A DNA stretch of 38,037 nt, taken from Dethiothermospora halolimnae. GTDB lineage: Bacteria; Bacillota; Clostridia; Tissierellales; VENL01. The stretch is taken from positions 1 to 38,037 of the forward strand of contig NZ_JBAKFX010000040.1 of the NCBI RefSeq assembly GCF_037577855.1. Reading direction: 5' to 3'. The number at the start of each line of letters is the position of its first letter. The stretch's first letter is position 1. Below the pieces are notes generated by a model, which worked only from the letters and a program-made list of their open reading frames with translations, ran no database searches and was not told where the DNA came from. Position numbers and translations under genes: made by a program. Of the stretch, positions 15,802 to 23,945 are shown in pieces.

Positions 15802-17199
15802 TTAAACAGGGTATGTTTTGTCTTCTTTGTCTAAAAGAGAATTATCTATTTTATACTTCTCTGCCTGTCTATATTGAAAGTATTTTATAGCCACTTGTGG
15901 GAATAGGGCATAAGATAAAACATCCTCATCCTGTTCTATATATTCTTTTATTTCATTTTTATAGTTTTGAAGTTGAGGTTCTAATAAATCTGCTGGCCTA
16001 CCTGTATATACCTCATCATTTCCTATTATTTTTTCTTTTATTTCTTTAGATATCTCCACTGTAGGCTTACCATATAAACCCTTAACATAATTCTTTATCT
16101 CAGAGGGTACCATTTTATACCTTTCACCTAATATAACATTAAATACCGATTGAGTCCCTACCATTTGACTCATTGGGGTTACTAATGGAGGATACCCTAA
16201 GTCTTCTCTAACCTTAGGCACTTCTTCTAACACCTTTTCAAACTTATCTATTGATCCCTGTTTTTCAAGTTGGGATACTAAATTTGATAACATACCTCCA
16301 GGAACTTGATATATTAAAGTCTTAGCATTTACACCTAGTACCTTTGGATTTAGAATACCAGACTTCATATATTTTTCTTTTATAGGTCTAAAATATTCTG
16401 CTATTTCATTTAATAAGTTCAAATCTAAACCTGTATCATATGGGGATTTCTGTAGTGAAGCCACCATAGGCTCTGTAGCCGGTTGACTTGTACCATTACC
16501 AAATGGAGATAGAGCAGTATCTATAATATCAATACCTGCTTCAACTGCCTTCATATACATTTGATTTGCTATTCCACTTGTAAAGTGGGAGTGCATTTCA
16601 ATAGGTACCTTAACATTAGCTTTTAACTCCTTAACTAACTCTTCTGCTTCATAGGGTAATAAAATACCTGCCATATCTTTTATACAAATAGAATCGGCCC
16701 CTTCTTTTTCCATTTCCTTTGCTAGGTTTACGTAATAATTAATATTATGTACAGGACTTACAGTATATGATATTGCTGTTTGAGCATGCCCTCCAGCTTT
16801 TTTAGTAGCCCTTATTGAAGTTCTTAGATTTCTAACATCATTTAATGCATCAAATATTCTAATTATGTCAATTCCATTTTCAACAGATTTTTTCACAAAC
16901 TCCTCTACAACATCATCTGGGTAATTTTTATACCCTAAAAGATTTTGGCCCCTTAATAACATTTGTAACTTTGTATTTTTAACTTTCTTACGAATTTTCC
17001 TAAGTCTTTCCCATGGATCTTCATTTAAAAAACGTAAGCATGCATCAAAAGTTGCTCCCCCCCAAACTTCAAGGGCATGGTATCCCACTTTGTCCAATTT
17101 TTCTAATATAGGTAACATTTCTTCAGTTTTCATTCTTGTTGCAATTAAAGACTGATGACCATCCCTTAATATTGTTTCTGTTATTTTTACATTAGCCAT
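15802..17199 (-). CDS. oadA: Carboxyltransferase domain protein: oxaloacetate decarboxylase alpha / pyruvate carboxylase subunit B
   Basis: Biotin-dependent carboxyltransferase of the OadA/PycB/transcarboxylase 5S group. TIM-barrel motifs: ETILRDGHQS (metal Asp13), WGGATFDACLRFL (46-58), the carboxylated Lys174 in CIKDMAG, and metal histidines 203 and 205 in MHSHFTSG. A conserved C-terminal segment contains the pyruvate-site region. At 465 aa it ends without the biotin-carrier domain and its AMKM lysine motif, so a separate biotin protein must be used. No biotin carrier, sodium-pumping beta subunit or biotin carboxylase lies in the window. AGGAGG precedes ATG 17197-17199, 11 bases after mnmM. 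Confidence 0.9.
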   Translation of the reverse strand: MANVKITETILRDGHQSLIATRMKTEEMLPILEKLDKVGYHALEVWGGATFDACLRFLNEDPWERLRKIRKKVKNTKLQMLLRGQNLLGYKNYPDDVVEEFVKKSVENGIDIIRIFDALNDVRNLRTSIRATKKAGGHAQTAISYTVSPVHNINYYVNLAKEMEKEGADSICIKDMAGILLPYEAEELVKELKANVKVPIEMHSHFTSGIANQMYMKAVEAGIDIIDTALSPFGNGTSQPATEPMVASLQKSPYDTGLDLNLLNEIAEYFRPIKEKYMKSGILNPKVLGVNAKTLIYQVPGGMLSNLVSQLEKQGSIDKFEKVLEEVPKVREDLGYPPLVTPMSQMVGTQSVFNVILGERYKMVPSEIKNYVKGLYGKPTVEISKEIKEKIIGNDEVYTGRPADLLEPQLQNYKNEIKEYIEQDEDVLSYALFPQVAIKYFQYRQAEKYKIDNSLLDKEDKTYPV

Positions 17200-17210
17200 T
17201 TAATAACCTC

Positions 17211-17783
17211 CTAATTTTTCTTTTCAACCCCAAGTAAAATTGGTGGTTTGTTTTTTTGATTTATGAAATTAAATTTTAATACATTAAATTCTTTTTGGTC
17301 AATATTACTTAAAAACTTCAATACCTCTTTTTTTTCATCTTCTCCACCTTCATGGCCATAATATAACACTACCAATAGTATTCCATTATTATTTAGTAAC
17401 GATAACCCCTGTTTTATTGCAGATATTGTAGTGTCAGGTTTTGTAATAATACTATGGTCTCCCTTTGGTAAATATCCCAGATTAAATATTAGTAAATCTA
17501 CTTTCTCTTTAATATAATCAAACATTTTTTCATGTCCATCTTTAATTAATTTGACCCTATTTAATAATTTATTTTCCACTAATCTATCACGGGTGTTATC
17601 TATAGCTTTCTGCTGAACATCAAATCCATAAACTTTTCCACATTTTCCCACTTTAGAAGCTAAATAAAGGGTATCATAACCATTTCCAACTGTTCCATCT
17701 ACAACTACATCCCCTTCTTTAACTTTTAAATCTATAATATGTTTTGCAATTTCAGTAGCTTTTATAAAATATCTAGCTTGCAA
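17211..17783 (-). CDS. mnmM: MnmM/YtqB-type tRNA methyltransferase
   Basis: Class I SAM methyltransferase of the rRNA_methylase-like family. YtqB/MnmM proteins methylate the wobble uridine side chain (5-aminomethyl-2-thiouridine to mnm5s2U) in bacteria lacking MnmC. SAM motif I is VVVDGTVGNGYDTLYLA (about 26-42), the acidic motif II GFDVQ (54-58), and the family motif NLGYLPKGDHSI (about 100-111). Length (190 aa) is exact. The start is TTG 17781-17783 with AAGGAG eight bases upstream. It lies between the GNAT gene (12 bases) and oadA in one transcript. Confidence 0.85.
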   Translation of the reverse strand: MQARYFIKATEIAKHIIDLKVKEGDVVVDGTVGNGYDTLYLASKVGKCGKVYGFDVQQKAIDNTRDRLVENKLLNRVKLIKDGHEKMFDYIKEKVDLLIFNLGYLPKGDHSIITKPDTTISAIKQGLSLLNNNGILLVVLYYGHEGGEDEKKEVLKFLSNIDQKEFNVLKFNFINQKNKPPILLGVEKKN

Positions 17784-17795
17784 AAGAATCTCTCC

Positions 17796-18218
17796 TTATT
17801 TACAACATTTTTTTGAAAAAAAGTCTGGTAAATCACATATTAATATTTTATTATTTTTTGTACTATTGGATACATTAAAATCTATCTTTTCTTCATTTGT
17901 TTCCATAAACCCTTTTTTTAGTAAATATTCACTATATCCTAAGAAATATATTTGAAGCAAACCTTTTCTTAAACAATAGTTAAACGTAGCTCTTATTAGT
18001 CCATCTCCAAGGTCTTTTCCTCTAAACTTTTCTTTTATTATTATATAGTCTAAAGTACCAAAGTCATTGTAGCTGGATATGCCACAAACCCCATTAATTT
18101 CATTATTATCTTTAATTATATATATTACATCGCTATTAGAGTTTGAGTATAAACCCTTTTCTATTATTTCTAAAACTTCTTTGGTGTCCTCATTTTTCAT
18201 TTTTCTACTTATTATCAT
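17796..18218 (-). CDS. GNAT family N-acetyltransferase
   Basis: A 140-aa GNAT fold. The strand YIIIKEKFRGKDLGDGLIRA (about 58-77) contains the acetyl-CoA pyrophosphate loop RGKDLGDGL. The N-terminal strand and helix are typical, and the C-terminus is short and ends in KKCCK. The acceptor substrate is unknown. GGGGGA precedes ATG 18216-18218. Co-transcription with mnmM is likely. Confidence 0.8.
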   Translation of the reverse strand: MIISRKMKNEDTKEVLEIIEKGLYSNSNSDVIYIIKDNNEINGVCGISSYNDFGTLDYIIIKEKFRGKDLGDGLIRATFNYCLRKGLLQIYFLGYSEYLLKKGFMETNEEKIDFNVSNSTKNNKILICDLPDFFSKKCCK

Positions 18219-18252
18219 TTATATCCCCCAAATACATGTTAAAATCAATTAC

Positions 18253-18281
18253 ATTATATTAAAAAAAGCAATATTTTGAAA
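18253..18281 (-). promoter_or_regulatory. Possible promoter of the GNAT-mnmM-oadA unit
   Basis: Perfect -10 TATAAT on the minus strand (18253-18258), 17 bases from a weak -35 TTTCAA (18276-18281), just after the rluB terminator. Confidence 0.4.
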
Positions 18282-18290
18282 GGTAAAAAG

Positions 18291-18324
18291 AAAAAAACGT
18301 TATAAAGATTTATAACGTTTTTTT
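18291..18324 (-). terminator. Terminator of rluB
   Basis: AAAAAAACGTTATAAA pairs with its mirror at 18309-18324 around a two-base loop, and the T run follows. The rluB stop TAA (18310-18312) lies near the loop. Confidence 0.85.
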
Positions 18325-19026
18325 CTTTTTTAAATAATCTACTTCCTTTTCTGTTAGTTTTCTCCATTTACCCACTTCTAAATTTCCCAGTTCAATTGTC
18401 CCTATAGCTACTCTTTTCAATGTTACAACGGGATGACCTATTTCTTTACACATTTTTCTAACCTGCCTGTTTCTACCTTCATGAATTTTTATTTCAACTA
18501 AAGATTTATTGTTAAATTTTCTTAAAATTTTAATGCTAGCTTTTGATGTTTTATATCCATCAATAATAAGTCCATTTTCAAATCTATTAATTTCTTCTTG
18601 GGTAGGAACCCCCTTAACCTTTGAAACATATGTTTTATTTACTTCATGCTTAGGGTGGGTAAGTTTATATGTCAGATCTCCATCATTGGTTAATATTAAT
18701 AATCCTGATGTGTCATAGTCTAGTCTCCCAACAGGATAAATCCTTTGATTTACCCCCTCTATTAGGTCTATAACCGTTGGTCTATTAAATTGATCCGATA
18801 CTGTTGTAACATATCCTGTGGGTTTATTTAATAATATATAAACTTTTTCCTCTTCTAAAAATATTTTTTTATCATCCACAGAAACCGTGTCTTTATTAAT
18901 ATCTACCTTGTACCCTAGTTCATTTATTATTTTGTTATTTACTTTAACCCTATTGTCTAAAATAATTTTTTCAGATTTACGTCTAGATGCTATTCCACAT
19001 TTAGCCATATACTTTTGTAATCTCAC
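18310..19026 (-). CDS. rluB: Ribosomal large-subunit pseudouridine synthase B family (RluB/RsuA)
   Basis: Isomerises uridine to pseudouridine in 23S rRNA. The N-terminal S4 RNA-binding domain (MRLQKYMAKCGIASRRKSE) is followed by LLNKPTGYVTT and the catalytic motif GRLDYDTSGLLIL with Asp103. Near the C-terminus is HEGRNRQVRKMCKEIGHPV. Length (238 aa) is typical of RluB. The start is GTG 19024-19026 with GGAAGGG upstream. In many Firmicutes rluB follows scpA-scpB; here the DUF2953/ytfJ, carboxypeptidase and flavoprotein genes lie between. Confidence 0.93.
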   Translation of the reverse strand: MRLQKYMAKCGIASRRKSEKIILDNRVKVNNKIINELGYKVDINKDTVSVDDKKIFLEEEKVYILLNKPTGYVTTVSDQFNRPTVIDLIEGVNQRIYPVGRLDYDTSGLLILTNDGDLTYKLTHPKHEVNKTYVSKVKGVPTQEEINRFENGLIIDGYKTSKASIKILRKFNNKSLVEIKIHEGRNRQVRKMCKEIGHPVVTLKRVAIGTIELGNLEVGKWRKLTEKEVDYLKKKKTL

Positions 19027-19090
19027 AATATCCCTTCCTTTAGCCTTTGTTTCTTGTCTCGTATATACTATAATATATAATTTTTAAAAG

Positions 19091-19104
19091 ACTATATATA
19101 TAGT
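19091..19104 (-). terminator. Weak AT palindrome after the flavoprotein gene
   Basis: ACTATAT/ATATAGT palindrome directly after the stop, followed by CTTTTAAAAA on the minus strand. It could slow transcription into rluB, but is too AT-rich to be a confident terminator. Confidence 0.3.
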
Positions 19105-20385
19105 TTATAATAGTTTTTCATTATATATATCTAGTAAATTCATCCTATTTATTTTATTACCTATTTCTTTTATATCAATAGTATATAATCCTAATTCTTT
19201 CATTCTATTAAAATAAAGGGAGCCAGCAAATGTATACCTTTTCTTAAGAGCTTCTCTACTCTTAATTTCTTCATTAGCATATGCTATTATATCACCTATT
19301 GCTAAATTTCTAGGAAGCTCTAATAAAGGTATTCCTAAACTTAACCTAACACTATTGTGACCAGCTAAGGATCCCGTTGAAATTGCTTCAGTGTGTCCCA
19401 CAAATAGACCCGATTTTTCTCCTGCACATAACAAATTATCTACACCTTTAACCTTCATAGAATTATTTCTAGGGGCTATGGATAAATACCTAACAGAGTT
19501 TCCGATACCTCCTGAATAAGGATCTTCATATCTTGCATTTTCTAACCCCTTTATCTTTCTTAGCTTTTCTAGGGGATAGAAGGGAGTCATTAGTTTAGCA
19601 TGCCCTGTATCTAAGAGAATTATATTTTCTGCAAATTCCTTTAGAGAATATTGTTGACAAACTTTCATATCTAATTTTTCCATTTTTATATCTTCCTTAG
19701 GTACTGGCAGTATTACGACCCCATCTCTATCCAATTTCTTTCTTATTTCTTCACTTAATGAGTCCTTATTTAATTTACAAGAACCACTAAATGCTCCATA
19801 GGACTCATCTCCCCGTTGTCCCAGTATGTCTTCAACTCCAGCTCTTTTACTAATGCTTATTCTGGGTCCAAAAGAAGGACATCTTAAAATACACATTGAA
19901 CATCCATTACCATATTTCAAACAATTTCCCATAGGCCCAGTTGAACCTGTAGTTTCTATATAAACATCTCCCTTTATAGTTGAACCGTCTGCTAAAATTA
20001 TACCTTCTATTCTATTCTTTTTAACTATAACATCATTGGCTCTGGCTTTCAACCTAATATCTATACCATTATTTAAAAGTAATTTTCTTACCATAGGTTC
20101 CACCTTAGTTACATCATATAAAGAAGCATGTTTATGTCCAGGGAAATCTATATCTTTATGTCTAGAAGCATTATCAGTTATTTCAAACAATTCTCCTGCT
20201 CCAAGATAGGTATTTTCTTCCGCGGCAGTATATCTACCGTTATTTCTCATTATTCCCCCAACATTACCCAATCCAATCAACATATCCGTTTTTTCAATTA
20301 ATGTAACTGAGGCCCCTGCCTTTTTAGCGGTTAATGCGGCCGCACAACCAGACCATCCGCCTCCAATTATTACTACTCTAGTCAA
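19105..20385 (-). CDS. FAD-dependent oxidoreductase with Cys cluster, partner of the PyrK-like protein
   Basis: 426 aa from the chosen start. The FAD motif is IIGGGWSGCAAA (6-17) with a dinucleotide-binding acidic end at about 31 (LIEK). An insert NVGGIMRNNGRYTAAEENT precedes a long substrate domain, and the C-terminal FAD contact region is LLCAGEKSGLFVGHTEA. Cys155, Cys162, Cys165 and Cys169 (GCSMCILRCPSFGPR) could bind an Fe-S cluster or form a redox disulfide. Overall it resembles GidA/TrmFO-like FAD proteins. The start is TTG 20383-20385 with AAGGGAGG; the frame open further upstream overlaps the partner gene. The true eight-base overlap with that gene argues for a complex. Substrate unknown. 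Confidence 0.8.
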   Translation of the reverse strand: MTRVVIIGGGWSGCAAALTAKKAGASVTLIEKTDMLIGLGNVGGIMRNNGRYTAAEENTYLGAGELFEITDNASRHKDIDFPGHKHASLYDVTKVEPMVRKLLLNNGIDIRLKARANDVIVKKNRIEGIILADGSTIKGDVYIETTGSTGPMGNCLKYGNGCSMCILRCPSFGPRISISKRAGVEDILGQRGDESYGAFSGSCKLNKDSLSEEIRKKLDRDGVVILPVPKEDIKMEKLDMKVCQQYSLKEFAENIILLDTGHAKLMTPFYPLEKLRKIKGLENARYEDPYSGGIGNSVRYLSIAPRNNSMKVKGVDNLLCAGEKSGLFVGHTEAISTGSLAGHNSVRLSLGIPLLELPRNLAIGDIIAYANEEIKSREALKKRYTFAGSLYFNRMKELGLYTIDIKEIGNKINRMNLLDIYNEKLL

Positions 20386-21349
20386 TTGAAATCCTCCCTT
20401 CAATAACTTCTCTAACATCCAATTGTGTTTTACATGTTTTAACTAAAGATCCATCTTTCAAACGAACTGTACACGAGCCACATACCCCTTCTCCGCAACA
20501 TATATCATTATTATTTGTAGCTGTTAAATATGGATCTATATTAAGATCATCAAGAATTTTTATTATGGAATCATGTAACAGGTCTGAACCGCCACTATAA
20601 ACCAAACTGGTTTCCTGACTATTTAATATGTCCTTTACCAATTGTTTTTCCTTTAGTGAATCCAAATTTGTTTCTATTATTTTTATATCTAACCCTTTTA
20701 TATAATCTTTGATAAATATTTTTTCTACCCTACCTTTATCTACTATTAACGTAATCTTATTTCCATTTTTAATTAACTTTTTCATAACTAATACCGATGG
20801 TGCTTGAGCAATTCCTTTGGTTACAATAAGGCAATGACTATTTTTCACAGCCTTTAAATACTTTATTCCAAACAATCCATTCCAATAGGGTCCCCTTACC
20901 ATTAATTTCCCTGTAGCTAAATCTAACTTTTTTGTTTTAGTACCTACAATTTGATAAGCTATATAAATATAACCATTTATTTCATCGGTATCCATTATTG
21001 ACATTGGAACATCATAATATGTCTCATCACTAATATTTCTTAAAAATACATATGCACCGGGTTCTTTAAGTTGACGTGCTAATGTTTTTGTCACTTTTAG
21101 TTTTACTATTTTACATTGATCATTAATATCTATTTTATCCTCAATATTTGTTATAAACTTTTCTCTACCATTCTTACTTTTATTCCCGTTCATCACATAT
21201 TCTTGATATACACAGACCCCTTTCCAATGACAATCGCAAAATTCTTTTCCTTGTAAATGGGAGCAAGTTATACAATCATTGGTATCAGCTAAATAACAAG
21301 GACAAAATTCACTACCCACATCTACACAATCTAATTTATTATGTTTCAA
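20378..21349 (-). CDS. PyrK-like FAD/[2Fe-2S] electron-transfer protein with Cys-rich N-terminus
   Basis: Three parts are visible in 323 aa. Residues 1-50 carry eight cysteines (8, 16, 18, 26, 29, 38, 40, 46) with CPC, CITC and CDC motifs, probably one or two Fe-S clusters. Residues about 70-275 resemble the FAD- and NAD-binding halves of ferredoxin reductase/PyrK proteins. The C-terminus has Cys285-x4-Cys290-x2-Cys293-x12-Cys306, the [2Fe-2S] spacing of dihydroorotate dehydrogenase electron-transfer subunits. No pyr genes are nearby, so the acceptor is probably the adjacent flavoprotein. The start is TTG 21347-21349 with GGGAGG eight bases upstream. General annotation would be sulfide/dihydroorotate dehydrogenase-like FAD/NAD-binding protein. 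Confidence 0.82.
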   Translation of the reverse strand: MKHNKLDCVDVGSEFCPCYLADTNDCITCSHLQGKEFCDCHWKGVCVYQEYVMNGNKSKNGREKFITNIEDKIDINDQCKIVKLKVTKTLARQLKEPGAYVFLRNISDETYYDVPMSIMDTDEINGYIYIAYQIVGTKTKKLDLATGKLMVRGPYWNGLFGIKYLKAVKNSHCLIVTKGIAQAPSVLVMKKLIKNGNKITLIVDKGRVEKIFIKDYIKGLDIKIIETNLDSLKEKQLVKDILNSQETSLVYSGGSDLLHDSIIKILDDLNIDPYLTATNNNDICCGEGVCGSCTVRLKDGSLVKTCKTQLDVREVIEGRISID

Positions 21350-21435
21350 AAAATGCTCCTCCCTTCGATTAAAAATTCCCTTATAATATTAAAATATTTT
21401 TAATACCATTTTTTTGTTACAAAAGTTTGTAAATA

Positions 21436-21526
21436 GAAACAAAGGCAACTTCGGCGCTTCTTTGTTCAGTGCAGAGTGCAAGGTGCAGAGAGCAGGGAAT
21501 TGGTGATCCTATAAGGGATGCTCACC
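21436..21526. repeat. GC-richer structured intergenic element with degenerate GTGCAGA repeats
   Basis: This stretch stands out from the AT-rich surroundings. It contains AACAAAG (21438-21444) mirrored by CTTTGTT (21460-21466); four degenerate copies of about seven bases at 21469-21497 (GTGCAGA, GTGCAAG, GTGCAGAG, AGCAGGG); and GGTGA...TCACC (21502-21526) with ATCC/GGAT inside. No convincing reading frame crosses it. It may be a member of a dispersed intergenic repeat family or a small non-coding RNA. It lies between the dacF-like terminator and the PyrK-like gene. Confidence 0.5.
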
Positions 21527-21566
21527 TAATTTTTTATAAAAAAATTAATTTTTATATGCAACAAAA

Positions 21567-21584
21567 AAACGGCTTTCGCCGTTT
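21567..21584 (-). terminator. Terminator of the dacF-like gene
   Basis: AAACGGC-GAAA-GCCGTTT followed by TTTTG on the minus strand. The stop TAA (21583-21585) supplies two bases of the stem. Confidence 0.9.
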
Positions 21585-22698
21585 AAAATATATTTTTAAT
21601 ATAATCCATTATTTTATCGAAGGTTCCTTTTTCTTTAATATCTCTATTTGTCAATAGTGGGGCACTACCTATAAGATTTCCATTTAAATATGCTTCTATC
21701 TTTCCAATCTTTTGACCTTTAGATACGGGTGCATTGAGATTTTCAGGTGATTTTATTATTGTTTTAATCTTTCCCTTCTCACCATCTGTTAATGGAATAA
21801 TAAAATCTTTTCCTGCTACAATAGGCACATAACCTTTTTTTCCATTACATATAGGAATACTTCTTATATATTGATCTTGGCTGTATATCACCATAGGTGT
21901 ATAATTTTTAAATCCATAATCAAAAAGATTATAACAATCATTAAACCAAGAATAGTCATTTAGTACCACAGCTATTAACTGCATATTATCTTTAGTGGCA
22001 CTGGAGACTAAACACCTTCCTGCTACCCTTGTATAGCCTATTTTTACACCGTCCCCTCCACCATACTGCCATAGGGTCTTATTTTTATTATAAAAATATT
22101 TATTCTTTTCCCTATTTGAAACCCATAACTTAGTTTTACATATATCCCTAAATTTCTTATTTTTCATTGCTGCCCTTGTAATAAGAGCTAAATCATATGC
22201 TGTGGTGTAATGGTTATTATTATGGAGTCCGTGGGGATTAGTAAAATTAGTTTTATATGCGCCTATTTTCTTAGCCTTTTTATTCATCATTTTAATAAAA
22301 TTATCCACAGATCCCCCTATATGGTTAGCTATGGCCACTGCTGAATCATTACCCGATCTAAGCATTAATCCATATAACAAATCCTCTAAAGAGATTTTCT
22401 CTCTTTTATATAAATAAATACTGGATCCCTCAACTCCAACACTATTTTTATCTATCTTAACTATATCATCTAAATTACCATTCTCTAAAGCAACTAAAGC
22501 AGTCATAATTTTTGTAGTACTGGCCATTGGTAATTTTTTATTTATATTATTTTTATACAATATTCTTCCTGAATTTCTTTCCATCAATATTCCACTGGCA
22601 CCTGATATATTAGGACTTTTAGCATATACAGGAACAGATAATATTAAAATCATTGATATAATAATTAGATAACAGTTAAATTTTTTCAATACATTCAA
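21583..22698 (-). CDS. D-alanyl-D-alanine carboxypeptidase, S11 family (KIG variant)
   Basis: Penicillin-binding DD-carboxypeptidase acting outside the membrane on peptidoglycan stem peptides. The signal peptide (about residues 1-26) ends in VYA. Catalytic motifs: ASTTK (Ser60, Lys63), SGN (115-117) and, at the third motif, K-I-G (219-221, DGVKIGYT) instead of the usual K-T-G. The C-terminal S11 beta domain is present, with a possible amphipathic tail (FDKIMDYIKNIF). The start is TTG 22696-22698 with TGGAGTG upstream, giving 371 aa; ATGs further upstream lack a ribosome binding site and would displace the signal peptide. A forespore-type promoter lies upstream. It is a paralogue of the gene at 26117-27274. 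Confidence 0.9.
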   Translation of the reverse strand: MNVLKKFNCYLIIISMILILSVPVYAKSPNISGASGILMERNSGRILYKNNINKKLPMASTTKIMTALVALENGNLDDIVKIDKNSVGVEGSSIYLYKREKISLEDLLYGLMLRSGNDSAVAIANHIGGSVDNFIKMMNKKAKKIGAYKTNFTNPHGLHNNNHYTTAYDLALITRAAMKNKKFRDICKTKLWVSNREKNKYFYNKNKTLWQYGGGDGVKIGYTRVAGRCLVSSATKDNMQLIAVVLNDYSWFNDCYNLFDYGFKNYTPMVIYSQDQYIRSIPICNGKKGYVPIVAGKDFIIPLTDGEKGKIKTIIKSPENLNAPVSKGQKIGKIEAYLNGNLIGSAPLLTNRDIKEKGTFDKIMDYIKNIF

Positions 22699-22728
22699 TA
22701 TAATCACTCCATTTTTCATCATCATTAT

Positions 22729-22758
22729 TAGTATGGCATACTCCAATTCTTTCATACA
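22729..22758 (-). promoter_or_regulatory. Putative sigma-G type forespore promoter
   Basis: Minus strand: -35 TGTATG (22753-22758), 17-base spacer, -10 CATACTA (22729-22735). This is close to the Bacillus sigma-G pattern TGnATA / CATACTA. It is 30 bases before the carboxypeptidase start. Confidence 0.5.
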
Positions 22759-22790
22759 AGAAATTAAAGGAAACATAAAATTTTGATAAT

Positions 22791-22826
22791 AAAAATAGAA
22801 AGCAGTCTTTTCTGCTTCCTATTTTT
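22791..22826 (-). terminator. Terminator of ytfJ
   Basis: A 15-bp stem (AAAAATAGGAAGCAG with CTGCTTTCTATTTTT, one G-U pair) around a six-base loop, then ATTATC. The stop of ytfJ (22825-22827) overlaps the base. Confidence 0.8.
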
Positions 22827-23283
22827 ATTCTTCTTCATCTTCATCTTTATTCTCAGTATTTTCTTTGTTCTTTTTCTTATTTTTTTTATTATTTATCATA
22901 CTTTGGAGTCCACTAGTAAACTTAGGTATAGTTTCTAATACATTGGATAGAATATTAGATCCCTGATCCACAGGCAATAATTTCATTTGTCCATGACCAA
23001 CAACTATAAAGGCAACAGGTTGCACCGATACCCCCGCTCCACTTCCTCCTGCAAAGGGATATTTGCTTTTAGATTCCTCTTGATTAGGATCATCTTCTAT
23101 TTTCCTTTTGCCATTATACTCACCACCACCTGCTGCAAAGCCAAAGGAAACCTTAGAGATTGGAATTATTACAAGTCCATCGGGGGTCTCAACCGGATCC
23201 CCAACAATCGTGTTTACATCTACCATATCCTTTATACTTTCCATTGATGTTTCCATTAAACTCTCTATAGGATGATTAGACAT
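22825..23283 (-). CDS. ytfJ: Sporulation protein YtfJ/GerW
   Basis: YtfJ (GerW) family, made in the forespore and needed for normal germination in Bacillus. The conserved core is VIIPISKVSFGFAAGGGE (about 38-55), followed by PFAGGSGAGVSVQPVAFIVV (about 74-93). The C-terminus is low-complexity, Lys/Asn then Glu/Asp. The start is ATG 23281-23283 with AAGGTGG eight bases upstream; GTG codons just before are inside the ribosome binding site. It overlaps the end of the DUF2953 gene by eight bases, the same ytfI-ytfJ pairing as in Bacillus. Confidence 0.92.
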   Translation of the reverse strand: MSNHPIESLMETSMESIKDMVDVNTIVGDPVETPDGLVIIPISKVSFGFAAGGGEYNGKRKIEDDPNQEESKSKYPFAGGSGAGVSVQPVAFIVVGHGQMKLLPVDQGSNILSNVLETIPKFTSGLQSMINNKKNKKKNKENTENKDEDEEE

Positions 23284-23908
23284 CTTTAACACCACCTTTT
23301 AATATTGCTTTTAAAACTTTAATCCCTGCAATAATAATATAAACTAATCTCATCTTAATTATACAGTCAAAATCAATATCAAACGTTTTTTTATTAAATT
23401 CTGGTATCACATTTATTTTAGGGTTTTTTATCTCTTTATCTTTTAAAAAAAAACTAAAAAATAAACCTTTTATTGACCATATACCACCTGAGACCACTGC
23501 AGTTAATGCAGCATCCCCAAGACCTAATCTAGTTTCCCAAAACATCTTAGTTATACTTATACTGTCATTTATATAGTAAATGGCATCGGAAAATTTCTCA
23601 TGGTACTCTTTAATCTTTTCTATTTTTTCTATAATATTTTCCAAAGTTATAATATCTTTTTTTGAAGATACATTTTTTTCCTTTTTACCCGATTCAAACT
23701 TTTCTAATATTTTAAATGCTAACCCATCTTCCATATTAACTGTTTCTATAAATGGTAATTTTACCTTGATATTTATTAATCCTTTGATAAACATAAATCT
23801 TATTTCTATATTGTCATCCTTCTCTTGCTTACATATCTTTAGATTTATATAGAAGGGTAGAAATAAAAGTAGAAAAATTAATATAATAATAACACCAATA
23901 ACTACCAA
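23276..23908 (-). CDS. ytfI: DUF2953 membrane-anchored protein (YtfI-like)
   Basis: N-terminal membrane helix (about residues 1-20, VVIGVIIILIFLLLFLPFYI), then a soluble region with a charged helical middle and a conserved RLGLGDAALTAVVSGGIWSI stretch. A second hydrophobic segment lies near the C-terminus (MRLVYIIIAGIKVLKAIL). The family is of unknown function but is regularly paired with ytfJ. I prefer TTG 23906-23908, nine bases after AGGAG; the in-frame ATG three codons earlier directly abuts the ribosome binding site. Confidence 0.85.
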   Translation of the reverse strand: MVVIGVIIILIFLLLFLPFYINLKICKQEKDDNIEIRFMFIKGLINIKVKLPFIETVNMEDGLAFKILEKFESGKKEKNVSSKKDIITLENIIEKIEKIKEYHEKFSDAIYYINDSISITKMFWETRLGLGDAALTAVVSGGIWSIKGLFFSFFLKDKEIKNPKINVIPEFNKKTFDIDFDCIIKMRLVYIIIAGIKVLKAILKGGVKDV

Positions 23909-23945
23909 TAAAGTCATCTCCTATGATTTTAATACTCCCGATAGT

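Noticed and set aside
20378..21349. Dihydroorotate dehydrogenase electron-transfer subunit (pyrK)
   Set aside because: The [2Fe-2S] end matches PyrK, but the eight-Cys N-terminus and the absence of pyrD or other pyr genes argue for another role.
21469..21657. 62-codon frame reading through the GTGCAGA element
   Set aside because: It crosses the dacF-like terminator and the antisense end of that gene; the element itself is repeat-like and the frame has no ribosome binding site.
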